A DNA stretch of 64,000 bases, taken from positions 62,001 to 126,000 of the forward strand of contig NZ_JAAXCQ010000008.1 in the NCBI RefSeq assembly GCF_012272855.1. The letters are read 5' to 3'. A program made the translations under genes and the position numbers. This document shows positions 9,466 to 17,963 of the stretch, one piece after another; the stretch's first letter is position 1, and every line of letters starts with the position of its first letter. The notes beneath the pieces are model-generated. The model did not search any database and was not told the origin of the DNA. It worked only from the letters and a program-made list of their open reading frames with translations. The stretch is from Arenibacter sp. 6A1 (lineage in GTDB: Bacteria > Bacteroidota > Bacteroidia > Flavobacteriales > Flavobacteriaceae).

Positions 9466-9962
9466 CTATATAATTTATTGTTATAATTAACGTTTGTATT
9501 TCTATAGGATTCCTATAAGCCATGGCGTAGACCATTTTGTTATAGCAAAAATCCCAGTTTATATTTACACTATTATTGAAATCTATCCTAAACACTGAAA
9601 TCAATAGTATTAAGAATAGAACATGTTAAAATCTGTCTTGATAGGATCAAAAAATAAACCTTATATTTAAAGTCATTAGCTTTCGAAAAACCCCCATATA
9701 GAGAGACGTCATAAATATAGGAATTACAATAGAAATATAAGAATATAACCTAATGAATAAGCAACAGGAATCCGGGAACCACTATTGGGTCGACCACAAA
9801 ACGATCCTTTATCTACTGTTTGTTTATTGAAAACATAGAAGTTAAGAGTCATTGCCTCTTAAAACTTCAAAATACCGTGCCAAGTTAAATTGAGATTAAA
9901 AAAGCAGCTATTGGTATGGAATGAATAACCTAAGAAACTATTAACTAATGTAAATCTTCTTA
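9466..9962. other. Divergent intergenic region with shared TAGGAT-core motifs
   Basis: No gene is seen in these 497 bases. ATCTATCCTAA at 9581-9591 and TAGGATCAAAA at 9642-9652 both recur in the promoter region of the MFS gene (13056-13085). Bases 9811-9832 resemble 4176-4197. The region must hold the promoters of the leftward DUF1080 operon and of the rightward ASCH gene. Confidence 0.5.
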
Positions 9963-10421
9963 ATGGAAAACAGTTCGGCCAGACATATGTGGGGCGATTT
10001 TTTGGACGCCCACTTGCAATACGCTTTTGTAGACCCCCCAAAAGTATTGCACTTTTGCAACACTGAATTAGAAGCCAATAGGAGTACCGCCCTGGTCCTT
10101 GACCAAATAAAAAAAGCGACTACCTATTCCCTTCTAGGGCTACAACACCGTAAGGAGTCTTTGCCAAAAATAGGGTCATTTATGGTCATTACCAATTGGG
10201 AAGGAAAGGCGCAATGTATTGTAAGGACTACGGCAGTGCAGTTAAAACCTTTTTATAGCATCACTAAAGACTTTGCTTTAAAAGAAGCCATAGGCGATCA
10301 CAGTTTAGAAACATGGAAAAAGGCCACTTGGGAGCGATTTTCTGAAGAATTAAAACCGTTTAACAAGGTCCCAAAAGAGAGTATGATTGTCGTTTGCCAA
10401 GAATTTGAAAAAGTCTTTTAA
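9963..10421 (+). CDS. ASCH domain-containing protein
   Basis: A 152-residue soluble protein with the ASCH fold of the YhfF type: a helical N-terminus (MWGDFLDAH), the substrate-site segment ATTYSLLGLQ, then LPKIGSFMVITNWEG, QCIVRTTAVQLKPFYSI and the C-terminal SLETWKKATWERF. ASCH domains are PUA-related and proposed to bind RNA or modified nucleosides; the function here is unknown. It is transcribed against the flanking sugar genes, so it may not belong to the pathway. Confidence 0.85.
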   Translation: MENSSARHMWGDFLDAHLQYAFVDPPKVLHFCNTELEANRSTALVLDQIKKATTYSLLGLQHRKESLPKIGSFMVITNWEGKAQCIVRTTAVQLKPFYSITKDFALKEAIGDHSLETWKKATWERFSEELKPFNKVPKESMIVVCQEFEKVF

Positions 10422-10441
10422 CGCCCTATAGGTCCAATATA

Positions 10442-10474
10442 AAATAAGGCCGTCTTTACAAGACGGCCTTATTT
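10442..10474. terminator. Bidirectional terminator between the ASCH and Gfo/Idh genes
   Basis: A 15-bp perfect stem (AAATAAGGCCGTCTT and its complement) with a three-base loop, flanked by A and T runs, between two convergent genes. Confidence 0.85.
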
Positions 10475-10499
10475 ATTTAAACATTAAGCAGTGTAGTTT

Positions 10500-11636
10500 T
10501 TAGTGTAAATCTACCCACACATTCCCTTGTTTATGGGAAGTTACTGTGCTTTCTATAAAGTCCATTCCGCGAACACCATCTAACATGGTCGGGAATTCAC
10601 CATCATTATAAGCTTCTCCACGAACAGCTTTGGCTACGCCCAAATAGATATTGGCCATAGCATCAAAGATACCTTCAGGATGCCCAGGAGGTAATTTAGT
10701 CCCTCCCAAAGACAGTTCCGAATTATAACTATGCCCTGGTTTGTATACTTGTAAAGGCTTATCGTCACTTAGGACAAATAATTGGTTAGGGCTTTCTTGC
10801 TCCCATCGCAATCCTCCCTTATCGCCATAAATAGCAATAGAAAGTCCGTTTTCTTCCCCGGTAGCAATCTGGCTAGACCTGATCAATCCTTTTACATGTT
10901 TGTCCATACGTACCAATACCGTACCGTCGACATCCATTGGGTTGTCATCGTACACATAGTTAAAATCGGCCAGGATAGATTTGATTCTTAAGCCAGTAGT
11001 ATACTCAATCATATTAAAGGCATGCACCCCAATATCGGCAATACAACAACTGATTCCGGCTTTTTTAGGATCTAACCTCCAAGTAGAAGCACGTTTCTCT
11101 TTGTCGTGAATAATAGGGTTTATCCAGCCTTGGTAGTAACTAGCATCGACCTTATGAACCTTTCCAATAGCACCGGCCTTCACCATTTCCCTCATTTGAC
11201 GTACCATAGGATAGCCAGTATAGGTATGGGTAAGGGCAAACACCGTCTTAGACTTTTCCATGGTAGCCTGTAATATTTTAGCTTCCTCATAAGTGGTCGT
11301 CATCGGCTTCTCGCAAATAACATTAAACCCGTTTTCCAATAGCTTTTTCACCATTGGGAAGTGCAAAAAGTTAGGTGTCAATACAGAACATACCTGAATA
11401 CGATCTTCTTTTGGCAACTTTAACTCCTCTTCGATCAAGGTGTCAAAATCCTTATAAATACGATCGGTGGGGATGTCTATTTGTTTAGCAAAAGCCATAT
11501 TTTCCTCGAAATTCGGATTAAAAACAGCTCCTACAATTTGATAATTATCATTAATAAAGGACGCTACTCTATGTAGAACTCCGATCAGAGAGTCTCCTCC
11601 ACCTCCTAAAATACCTAATTTAATTTTCTTACTCAT
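10500..11636 (-). CDS. Gfo/Idh/MocA family oxidoreductase, cytosolic
   Basis: A 378-residue NAD(P)-dependent sugar or cyclitol dehydrogenase. The N-terminal Rossmann fold has LGILGGGGDSLIG and the conserved CEKPMTTTYEEA (lysine of the EKP motif); the C-terminal substrate domain contains CIADIGVHAFNMIEY with the usual catalytic Asp and His. No signal peptide. Cotranscribed with the MFS gene 18 bases upstream. In a keto-sugar pathway it would reduce an imported 3-keto-sugar to the ordinary sugar; that role is inference. Confidence 0.93.
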   Translation of the reverse strand: MSKKIKLGILGGGGDSLIGVLHRVASFINDNYQIVGAVFNPNFEENMAFAKQIDIPTDRIYKDFDTLIEEELKLPKEDRIQVCSVLTPNFLHFPMVKKLLENGFNVICEKPMTTTYEEAKILQATMEKSKTVFALTHTYTGYPMVRQMREMVKAGAIGKVHKVDASYYQGWINPIIHDKEKRASTWRLDPKKAGISCCIADIGVHAFNMIEYTTGLRIKSILADFNYVYDDNPMDVDGTVLVRMDKHVKGLIRSSQIATGEENGLSIAIYGDKGGLRWEQESPNQLFVLSDDKPLQVYKPGHSYNSELSLGGTKLPPGHPEGIFDAMANIYLGVAKAVRGEAYNDGEFPTMLDGVRGMDFIESTVTSHKQGNVWVDLH

Positions 11637-11654
11637 AACCTTATTCTTTCTAAA

Positions 11655-12884
11655 TTATTCTTTATACTCTACTTCAACATTTTTGAAAAATATGGTAAAC
11701 AGAATCATCACTACTAAAGCAAAAAGAGCTGGGAAGATCCAAATACTTTCCCAATCGTGAATCCCTGCACTTACCAAATAACTATCGGTAACTTTTCCTG
11801 CGATCCAAAACCCTATCAACATTCCTACTCCATAGGTAGCCAAGGTAATTAACCCTTGCGCCGCACTCTTATATTTTTCCCCTGCCTTAGAATCGGTATA
11901 TATCTGACCAGAAACAAAGAAGAAATCGTAACAAATTCCGTGCAATGCAATCCCTAAGATAAGCATAAAGGCTAAATCCCCGTCATTGCCATAAGCAAAC
12001 AGTAGGTATCTTACCGTCCAGGCCAACATACCTGCGATCAGGGTGTTTTTAAAACCAAACCTCTTAAAAAAGAAAGGCAACAATAACATAAACAACACTT
12101 CTGATGCCTGTCCTATCGTCATTTTCCCTGTTGGGTTATCCATTCCTATTTCCGATAAAAACGGATTCGCATTTTGGTAATAGAATGCCAATGGAATACA
12201 GATAAGGATAGAAGATATAAAGAAGATTAAAAAGTTTCTGTCCTTTAAAAGCTTTAAGGCGTCTAGCCCTAGTATACTACCTATAGAAACTTTTTCGTCT
12301 TTTGCTACTACAGGAGGAGTTTTAGGAAGTGTAAAACTAAAAAGTCCCAAAACTAAAGAAGCAATAGATACCATTAAAAAAGTGTTCTTTAACATTCCGG
12401 CCTCTCTAGATGCTGCAGAATCCCAAAGAAAAACATAACTAATGATGAGTCCGGCTATAATCCATCCAACGGTTCCGAACACCCTAATAAATGAAAATTC
12501 CTTGGCTGGATTTTTCATTTGGTTAAAGGAAATAGAGTTTACCAAGGCCAAAGTTGGCATATATAATATCATATACCCCAATACAAAGGGATAAAAGCTT
12601 TCAAAATCAACGGCAGTATACATTTGATACATTAGTACCGCTCCCAGAAGATGCAAGACCCCTAATATACGCTCTGCATTAAAATAACGGTCTGCTATTA
12701 ATCCAATAATAAAAGGAGCTATAATGGCTCCCCAAGATTGGGTAGAGAAGGCCATTCCTATTTCTCCGCCGTTGGCACTTAGGTTTTTGTCCAAAAATGT
12801 TCCCAAGGTTACAAACCAGCCACCCCAAATAAAAAATTCGAGGAACATCATAAATGACAATTGCATTTTAATCTTTAGTTTCAT
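11655..12884 (-). CDS. MFS permease of the nucleoside/sugar:H+ symporter type
   Basis: A 409-residue integral membrane protein with about 12 membrane helices. The start (LEFFIWGGWFVTLGTFLDKNL) and GLIADRYFNAERIL (the MFS loop 2-3 motif) resemble the NupG/XapB nucleoside-proton symporter family, whose Bacteroidota members often sit with sugar oxidoreductases. It is the first gene of a two-gene unit with the Gfo/Idh gene, so it probably imports that enzyme's substrate. Promoter elements are seen at 13056-13085. Confidence 0.88.
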   Translation of the reverse strand: MKLKIKMQLSFMMFLEFFIWGGWFVTLGTFLDKNLSANGGEIGMAFSTQSWGAIIAPFIIGLIADRYFNAERILGVLHLLGAVLMYQMYTAVDFESFYPFVLGYMILYMPTLALVNSISFNQMKNPAKEFSFIRVFGTVGWIIAGLIISYVFLWDSAASREAGMLKNTFLMVSIASLVLGLFSFTLPKTPPVVAKDEKVSIGSILGLDALKLLKDRNFLIFFISSILICIPLAFYYQNANPFLSEIGMDNPTGKMTIGQASEVLFMLLLPFFFKRFGFKNTLIAGMLAWTVRYLLFAYGNDGDLAFMLILGIALHGICYDFFFVSGQIYTDSKAGEKYKSAAQGLITLATYGVGMLIGFWIAGKVTDSYLVSAGIHDWESIWIFPALFALVVMILFTIFFKNVEVEYKE

Positions 12885-13233
12885 GCTTTTCTAGATATGT
12901 TTATCGTTTTTAAAAAATATGTCCAAATGAAAAAAGTGCATTTATTACTTTTAAAATTTGGACGCTATCACTTGTTGAAGGATGTCTCCCCAAAATTAAT
13001 ATATTTCCATTTCAGATTCAGGATATATCAATAACTCAATTTGTATTTCACAAACTAGGATCAAAAGTATCAACATCTATCCTAATTCCAAAAATATTGA
13101 TTTGATTTTGATAAAGAAATCGCAGGAAGCCTGTACTGGACTCCTAATTCGCTTTACATAGCCTTCACAAACCTTTAGAGTTCCCTTTATACGAACAGAG
13201 GCCTTCGCCAAGTTGTTTGCCGGTATAAAGATG
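12885..13233. other. Upstream region of the MFS-Gfo/Idh unit
   Basis: No gene is seen. It holds the candidate promoter and operator at 13056-13085. The rest (13090-13233) shows no recognisable structure before the terminator of the 13308 gene. Confidence 0.5.
13056..13085 (-). promoter_or_regulatory. Candidate promoter and operator of the MFS gene (TAGGAT-core sites)
   Basis: On the minus strand TACTTTTG (13062-13069) matches TAnnTTTG, and a TTTTTGG stretch lies about 19 bases further upstream, a good -33 spacing. Between them lies TTAGGATAGAT (13075-13085), and the -7 element overlaps TTTTGATCCTA (13056-13066). The two TAGGAT cores face each other as an inverted pair. Both 11-mers also occur before the DUF1080 operon, so one regulator may control both units. 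Confidence 0.5.
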
Positions 13234-13279
13234 AATCGGTTTTTTAACCTCAATATTAATTGAAGTCAAAAAACCGATT
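13234..13279 (-). terminator. Terminator of the TIM-barrel lipoprotein gene
   Basis: 12-bp stem AATCGGTTTTTT/AAAAAACCGATT around a 22-base loop, 29 bases past the stop codon at 13308. The loop is long, so efficiency is uncertain. Confidence 0.55.
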
Positions 13280-13307
13280 TAATAGTATCGCTTCAAAATC
13301 TGAAGGC

Positions 13308-14297
13308 TTATTTTAGAGTTTTAGCGGCTTTTACCAATAAATCTCTAGTAGCTATAATACCTTCTTCTTCACTCAATCTTCCTCCTTCGTATTCAACTCC
13401 GATATATCCGGTATATCCAGCGTCTTTTACAACTTTAAGAAGTTTGGCATAATCTAATTTTACCTCATTACCTTCGGCATCAAAATCATGCGATTTTGCA
13501 CTTACGGCCTTGGCATAAGGCATTAACTCGCTTACACCTTTGTAGTAATCATATTCATTAGTACAACCTGTTTGGTCTCTTTCTACACAGAAATTCCCAA
13601 AATCTGGAAGCGTACCACAGTTATCCATATTTACTTGGCTCATTACTTCGGCCAATTTTGAAGCATCAGAAGAAAGTCCACCATGGTTTTCTACCAAAAC
13701 GTTGATGTTTTTCTCCTTGGCATACGTAGCCAACTGCGTTAGACCATCTACAGAACTTGCAATCCACTCTTCTGGCTTGTTAGTTCCTGCAAGGTTCACT
13801 CTAATAGAATGGCATCCCATCGCAGCAGCAGCATCGACCCATTTGTAATGGTTTTCTACCGCTTCTTTTCTTTTGGCAGCATCGGGCGTAGCAAGATCTC
13901 CTTGACCATCGATCATGATCAGAACGTTTTGCATACCGTGCTTTTTACTTTCGGCATTACTTTTTTCTACAAAGGCCGCCATAGCTTCCTCTGAAAAATT
14001 AGCCGCTTTTAACTCCTTATAGTATAATCCGCTAACATATTCCAATCCGGTAAAGCCCCATTCCTTAGCCTTTTCTGCAAAAGAATAAGGATCTACCTCA
14101 CCACTTGAAATCATTCTATGCATGGACCATTGGGCCAAAGACAATTTAAAAAAAGGTGTTTCGGCATTGTCTGCTATTTTTTCAGCAGCAACCTCCTTAG
14201 ACTGTTCTTTTGGGGCCTCTTTACAAGAAACTCCTCCGATTAACAACAAGGCCAAAAGTGCCTTAAATCCATTGACTTTTAAACTTTTACGATTCAT
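13308..14297 (-). CDS. TIM-barrel sugar isomerase/epimerase-like lipoprotein
   Basis: A 329-residue predicted lipoprotein with a lipobox at GGVSC (Cys25), then a xylose isomerase-like TIM barrel (LSLAQWSMHR, GFTGLEYVSGLY, INVLVENHGG, TLPDFGNFC, SAKSHDF, YIGVEYEGG). The Glu, Asp, His and Glu at strand ends fit the metal site of the family. It is exported and anchored, unlike the cytosolic relative at 8413. It is transcribed divergently from the GMC oxidoreductase gene, with a 135-base shared promoter region. Confidence 0.9.
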   Translation of the reverse strand: MNRKSLKVNGFKALLALLLIGGVSCKEAPKEQSKEVAAEKIADNAETPFFKLSLAQWSMHRMISSGEVDPYSFAEKAKEWGFTGLEYVSGLYYKELKAANFSEEAMAAFVEKSNAESKKHGMQNVLIMIDGQGDLATPDAAKRKEAVENHYKWVDAAAAMGCHSIRVNLAGTNKPEEWIASSVDGLTQLATYAKEKNINVLVENHGGLSSDASKLAEVMSQVNMDNCGTLPDFGNFCVERDQTGCTNEYDYYKGVSELMPYAKAVSAKSHDFDAEGNEVKLDYAKLLKVVKDAGYTGYIGVEYEGGRLSEEEGIIATRDLLVKAAKTLK

Positions 14298-14336
14298 TTT
14301 TTTATGTAATAATTAATTTAACGATTATGAGCAACT

Positions 14337-14354
14337 ACAACGTTATAGTGTTGT
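14337..14354. promoter_or_regulatory. Imperfect palindrome in the divergent TIM-barrel/GMC promoter region
   Basis: ACAACGTTATAGTGTTGT has 5-bp arms ACAAC/GTTGT around a TATA centre (14 of 18 positions symmetric). It lies between two divergent genes and could be an operator; no regulator can be named. Confidence 0.3.
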
Positions 14355-14432
14355 ATTCTCAAGAAATATAAGGTTTAAATGTAGATAATTAATTCTATAT
14401 TTAATAAATTTATTAACTAAACAATTTTCTAG

Positions 14433-16145
14433 ATGAGCAAATTTTATTATAATGAAGAGCAGGAGAGCTACGACGCAATCGTAGTGGGCACGGGCATCAG
14501 CGGAGGTTGGGCCGCCAAAGAATTGTGTGAAAACGGCTTAAAAACCTTGGTTTTGGAACGAGGAAGAATGGTGACCCATATAAATGACTATACGACTGCA
14601 AATATGGACGACTGGGATTTTCCTAATAATGGGGAGTTGTCTAGAGAAGAAAAAGCAAAACAATTAAAACAAGCAAGGACGGGATATACCGTAAAAGCCC
14701 AACACAATCAGTGGTTTGTCAACGACCTAGAACATCCCTATAACGAAACCAAGCGTTTTGATTGGATGAGAGGATACCACCTAGGGGGCCGTTCCCTTCA
14801 GTGGGGGCGCCATAGCTACCGCTGGAGCGAGATGGATTTTGAGGCCAATAAAAAAGACGGCATTGCCGTAGACTGGCCTGTTCGTTATAAGGATATTGCT
14901 TCCTGGTACGACAAGGTAGAATCTTATATAGGGGTTTGTGGAGAAAACTTGGGATTGCCACAATTGCCCGATGGCCAATTTTTGCCAATGATGGAACTGA
15001 ACTGCGTGGAACAACATTTCCGTGAAAAAGTAGCTGAAAATTTTGACGGAAGAGTCGTTACCGCAGGCCGGGTTGCCCATATAACCGGAAATAAGGAATT
15101 TGAAGGAAGAAGCAAGTGCCAGTACAGGAACCGCTGTATGCGCGGTTGTCCTTTCGGAGCCTATTTTAGCAGTCTGTCTTCTACCCTACCGGCTGCGGAA
15201 CGCACCGGCAACATGACCCTTAGACCAGATTCTATTGTTTCTGAGGTTATTTACGATCCAAAAACAAAAAAGGCAACAGGCGTTAAGGTCATAGACCGTG
15301 TAACCAAAGAAACCTTTGAATTTAAGGCAAAAGTAATTTTCCTTTGTGCCTCTGCTATTGGTTCGACCTCTATCTTGATGCAATCCAAATCTGAGCGTTT
15401 CCCCAATGGATTGGGTAACGATTCGGATCAATTGGGAAGAAATATCATGGACCATCATTTAGGTGTTGGGGCTTCTGGGAAATTTGATGGCTTTGAAGAC
15501 AAGTACTATAAGGGAAGAAAACCTAATGGTGTTTACATTCCGAGATTTAAAAACTTAGGCGGCGATACGGACAATAAAAATTACCTCCGTGGTTTTGGTT
15601 ATCAGGGCGGAGCCAGTAGAGGCGATTGGGAAGAGTCAGTCGCAGAACTATCTTATGGAAAAGACTTAAAAGACGCTATCTTAAAACCAGGAGGCTGGAC
15701 CTTTGGCATCATGGGCTTTGGAGAAGTGTTGCCACACCCCGATAATAGAATGACCTTGGACTACGACAAATTGGATGACTGGGGCTTGCCTACAGTAACC
15801 TTTGACGCAGAGTTTAAAGAAAACGAATGGAAGATGCGCGAGGATATGAAACAACAGGCCGTAGACATGCTTACCAAGGCAGGCATGAGGGACGTAAAGG
15901 CCTATGACAATCCGGGTGCCCTTGGATTGGGGATCCATGAAATGGGGACCGCAAGAATGGGTAGAGACCCTAAAACGTCTGTACTTAACGGCTATAACCA
16001 AGTACATGCCGTACCAAATGTATATGTTACCGATGGGGCTTTTATGACTTCTGCCAGTTGTGTAAACCCTTCCCTTACCTACATGGCTTTTACCGCAAGA
16101 GCGGCCAACCACGCAGCACAAGAACTTAAAAAAGGAACCTTATAA
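14433..16145 (+). CDS. GMC family oxidoreductase, FAD- and Fe-S-type sugar dehydrogenase large subunit
   Basis: A 570-residue flavoprotein that should oxidise a sugar hydroxyl. The FAD-binding motif VVGTGISGGWAAKE lies near residues 17-30. The GMC catalytic pair is His502 (in GIHEMGTARMG) and Asn545 (in CVNPSLT), 43 residues apart. Cys229, Cys235 and Cys239 form CX5CX3C, the spacing that holds a 3Fe-4S cluster in bacterial FAD-glucose and glucoside 3-dehydrogenases. There is no signal peptide; export is expected by hitch-hiking with the Tat-targeted partner encoded next (one-base overlap, TAATG). No cytochrome c subunit gene is seen nearby. Confidence 0.93.
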   Translation: MSKFYYNEEQESYDAIVVGTGISGGWAAKELCENGLKTLVLERGRMVTHINDYTTANMDDWDFPNNGELSREEKAKQLKQARTGYTVKAQHNQWFVNDLEHPYNETKRFDWMRGYHLGGRSLQWGRHSYRWSEMDFEANKKDGIAVDWPVRYKDIASWYDKVESYIGVCGENLGLPQLPDGQFLPMMELNCVEQHFREKVAENFDGRVVTAGRVAHITGNKEFEGRSKCQYRNRCMRGCPFGAYFSSLSSTLPAAERTGNMTLRPDSIVSEVIYDPKTKKATGVKVIDRVTKETFEFKAKVIFLCASAIGSTSILMQSKSERFPNGLGNDSDQLGRNIMDHHLGVGASGKFDGFEDKYYKGRKPNGVYIPRFKNLGGDTDNKNYLRGFGYQGGASRGDWEESVAELSYGKDLKDAILKPGGWTFGIMGFGEVLPHPDNRMTLDYDKLDDWGLPTVTFDAEFKENEWKMREDMKQQAVDMLTKAGMRDVKAYDNPGALGLGIHEMGTARMGRDPKTSVLNGYNQVHAVPNVYVTDGAFMTSASCVNPSLTYMAFTARAANHAAQELKKGTL

Positions 16146-16792
16146 TGGATAGAAGAAAAGCACTCAGAAACATGGGCTTGACCCTAGGGTATGTTGTAGC
16201 AACCCCCACCCTATTAAGCCTAGTACAAAGTTGTAAACAAGAGAAGGCCATTTCATGGATACCGACCTTCCTTAGCCAAGATGCAGGAAATAATCTTGCC
16301 CACTTGGTAGATATCATATTGCCCAAAACCGATACACCTTCTGCCACCGAGGTTAACGTACATATCTTTATAGACCGTTTTGCCCAGGAGGTGATGGAAC
16401 CGGAGCAACAAGCTATTTTTAAAATGAGCATGGGCAAGTTTTTAGAAAAAGTCTTAGCAGATTCTAAAAAGGAAACCATGGCCGAACTAGAACCTGCCGA
16501 TTTAGAACCGGTTTTGGCCAAAGCCCTAAAAATTACGAAAGAAGAAGAGGTTAATAATATGGAGCTGATTGCCTCCTATACCGAAGCGATTAAAGAAGGT
16601 AAGCCTGCCGAACTAGACGATGAACTATCGAGGTTTGCTTTTGCCAATAACCTTAGAGGTTTGACTATTTGGGGCTATAAATCCTCAGAATATGTAGGCG
16701 AAAATGTGCTTGCCTATTTGCCGGTTCCCGGTGAATATATTGGCTGTGGCGATTTAAATGAGTTAACCCAAGGCAAAGCCTGGTCAATCTAA
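16145..16792 (+). CDS. Gluconate 2-dehydrogenase subunit 3 family protein, Tat-targeted partner
   Basis: A 215-residue small subunit of GMC-type membrane sugar dehydrogenases. It begins with a twin-arginine segment (MDRRKALRNMGLTLGY) and a hydrophobic stretch ending at SLVQSC, which could also be a lipobox. The mature part holds the family's conserved FLSQDAGNNLAHLVDIILP and TDTPSATEVNVHIFID. In known complexes this subunit carries the catalytic subunit through the Tat pathway and helps mature it. It overlaps the GMC gene by one base. Confidence 0.9.
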   Translation: MDRRKALRNMGLTLGYVVATPTLLSLVQSCKQEKAISWIPTFLSQDAGNNLAHLVDIILPKTDTPSATEVNVHIFIDRFAQEVMEPEQQAIFKMSMGKFLEKVLADSKKETMAELEPADLEPVLAKALKITKEEEVNNMELIASYTEAIKEGKPAELDDELSRFAFANNLRGLTIWGYKSSEYVGENVLAYLPVPGEYIGCGDLNELTQGKAWSI

Positions 16793-16804
16793 TAGGAAAG
16801 GACA

Positions 16805-17725
16805 TTGAAAAGACGCGATTTTATTCAGAAAACGGCCCTCTCTAGCGGCGCCATAGGTCTTGGAGGATCTATGGCCTATGGGATGCCAGAACTTAGAAAG
16901 GCGAAACACCACTTTAATTTGAAATATGCCCCACATTTGGGCATGTTTCAACAACATGCAGGTAAGGACCCCATAGATCAATTGAACTTTATGGCCGACC
17001 AAGGTTTTACGGCCTTTGAAGACAACGGAATGCGCGGACGTGCCGTTTCTCTACAAGAGAAAATGGCAAAGACCATGCAGGATAGAGGGATAGAAATGGG
17101 CGTATTTGTGGCCCATGAAATCTATTGGAAAGAACCCAACCTGGCCTCTGGTGACAAGGACAAACGAGCGGAGTTTTTAGACTATATCCGCCAATCGGTT
17201 GATGTTGCCAAACGCGTCAATGCGAAATGGATGACCGTTGTACCCGGCCATGTAGATTTACGACTGCGCCCAGGCTACCAACAGGCCAATGTCATTGAAA
17301 GTCTAAAACAGGCCTCTGCTATTTTGGAACCCCATGGCTTAACCATGGTTTTAGAACCATTGAACTTTAGGGATCACCCAGGGCTTTTTCTCACAGATTC
17401 GCCCCAGGCCTATGAGATTTGTAAGGCGGTAGATTCTCCTGCCTGTAAGATCTTATTCGATATCTACCACCAACAGATTCAGGAAGGAAACCTCATTCCG
17501 AATATGGAAGCTAGTTGGGACGAAATCGCCTATATACAAATAGGCGATAATCCCGGACGTAAAGAACCTACCACGGGGGAGATCAACTACCGCAATGTCT
17601 TTAAATTTATAAAAGACAAAGGTTTTAACGGTATTCTAGGAATGGAACACGGCAATTCTAGACCTCATAAAGAAGGGGAATTGGCTGTAATAAATGCCTA
17701 TAAAGAAGTTGATAATTTTATGTAG
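16805..17725 (+). CDS. Hydroxypyruvate isomerase-like TIM-barrel protein, Tat-exported
   Basis: A 306-residue protein that starts with a Tat signal (MKRRDFIQKTALSSGAIGLG). The start codon is TTG at 16805, preceded by the purine-rich AGGAAAGGA; starting at a later ATG would remove the twin-arginine motif. The TIM barrel has MVLEPLNFRDHPG, KILFDIYHQQIQEG, YIQIGDNPGR and GILGMEHGNSR, matching hydroxypyruvate isomerase/OtnI-like proteins. It is 12 bases after the subunit 3 gene and probably in the same operon. Given its export, its substrate is likely the periplasmic product of the dehydrogenase. Confidence 0.9.
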   Translation: MKRRDFIQKTALSSGAIGLGGSMAYGMPELRKAKHHFNLKYAPHLGMFQQHAGKDPIDQLNFMADQGFTAFEDNGMRGRAVSLQEKMAKTMQDRGIEMGVFVAHEIYWKEPNLASGDKDKRAEFLDYIRQSVDVAKRVNAKWMTVVPGHVDLRLRPGYQQANVIESLKQASAILEPHGLTMVLEPLNFRDHPGLFLTDSPQAYEICKAVDSPACKILFDIYHQQIQEGNLIPNMEASWDEIAYIQIGDNPGRKEPTTGEINYRNVFKFIKDKGFNGILGMEHGNSRPHKEGELAVINAYKEVDNFM

Positions 17726-17760
17726 AAATAGTCTCAACCAACCTTTATAAATAATATAAT

Positions 17761-17806
17761 AGCGCTCCATATTCCGAATTAAAAGGAAAATGGGGCGCTT
17801 TTTTTG
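17761..17806 (+). terminator. Terminator of the GMC operon
   Basis: Stem AGCGCTCCAT/ATGGGGCGCT with one G-T wobble, a 19-base loop and a following run of seven T. Confidence 0.7.
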
Positions 17807-17890
17807 TTTTATACACCTTCTACCCTATTGCAGCTGTCTTAAAGCTTCTACTATTTTAGTGGTCAACCTATATCAGGAACGTACAGGCTA

Positions 17891-17944
17891 CTCTTTTCTC
17901 TTCTCTCTTTTCTCTTCTCTCTTTTCTCTTCTCTCTTTTCTTTT
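17891..17944 (+). repeat. 14-bp polypyrimidine tandem repeat, about four copies
   Basis: The unit CTCTCTTTTCTCTT occurs in about 3.9 head-to-tail copies; the first lacks two bases and the last has one C-to-T change. The strand is all pyrimidine, so it could slip in replication or adopt unusual structure. It lies in a convergent intergenic gap. Confidence 0.85.
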
Positions 17945-17963
17945 ATCTATTTTCACTGAATCC

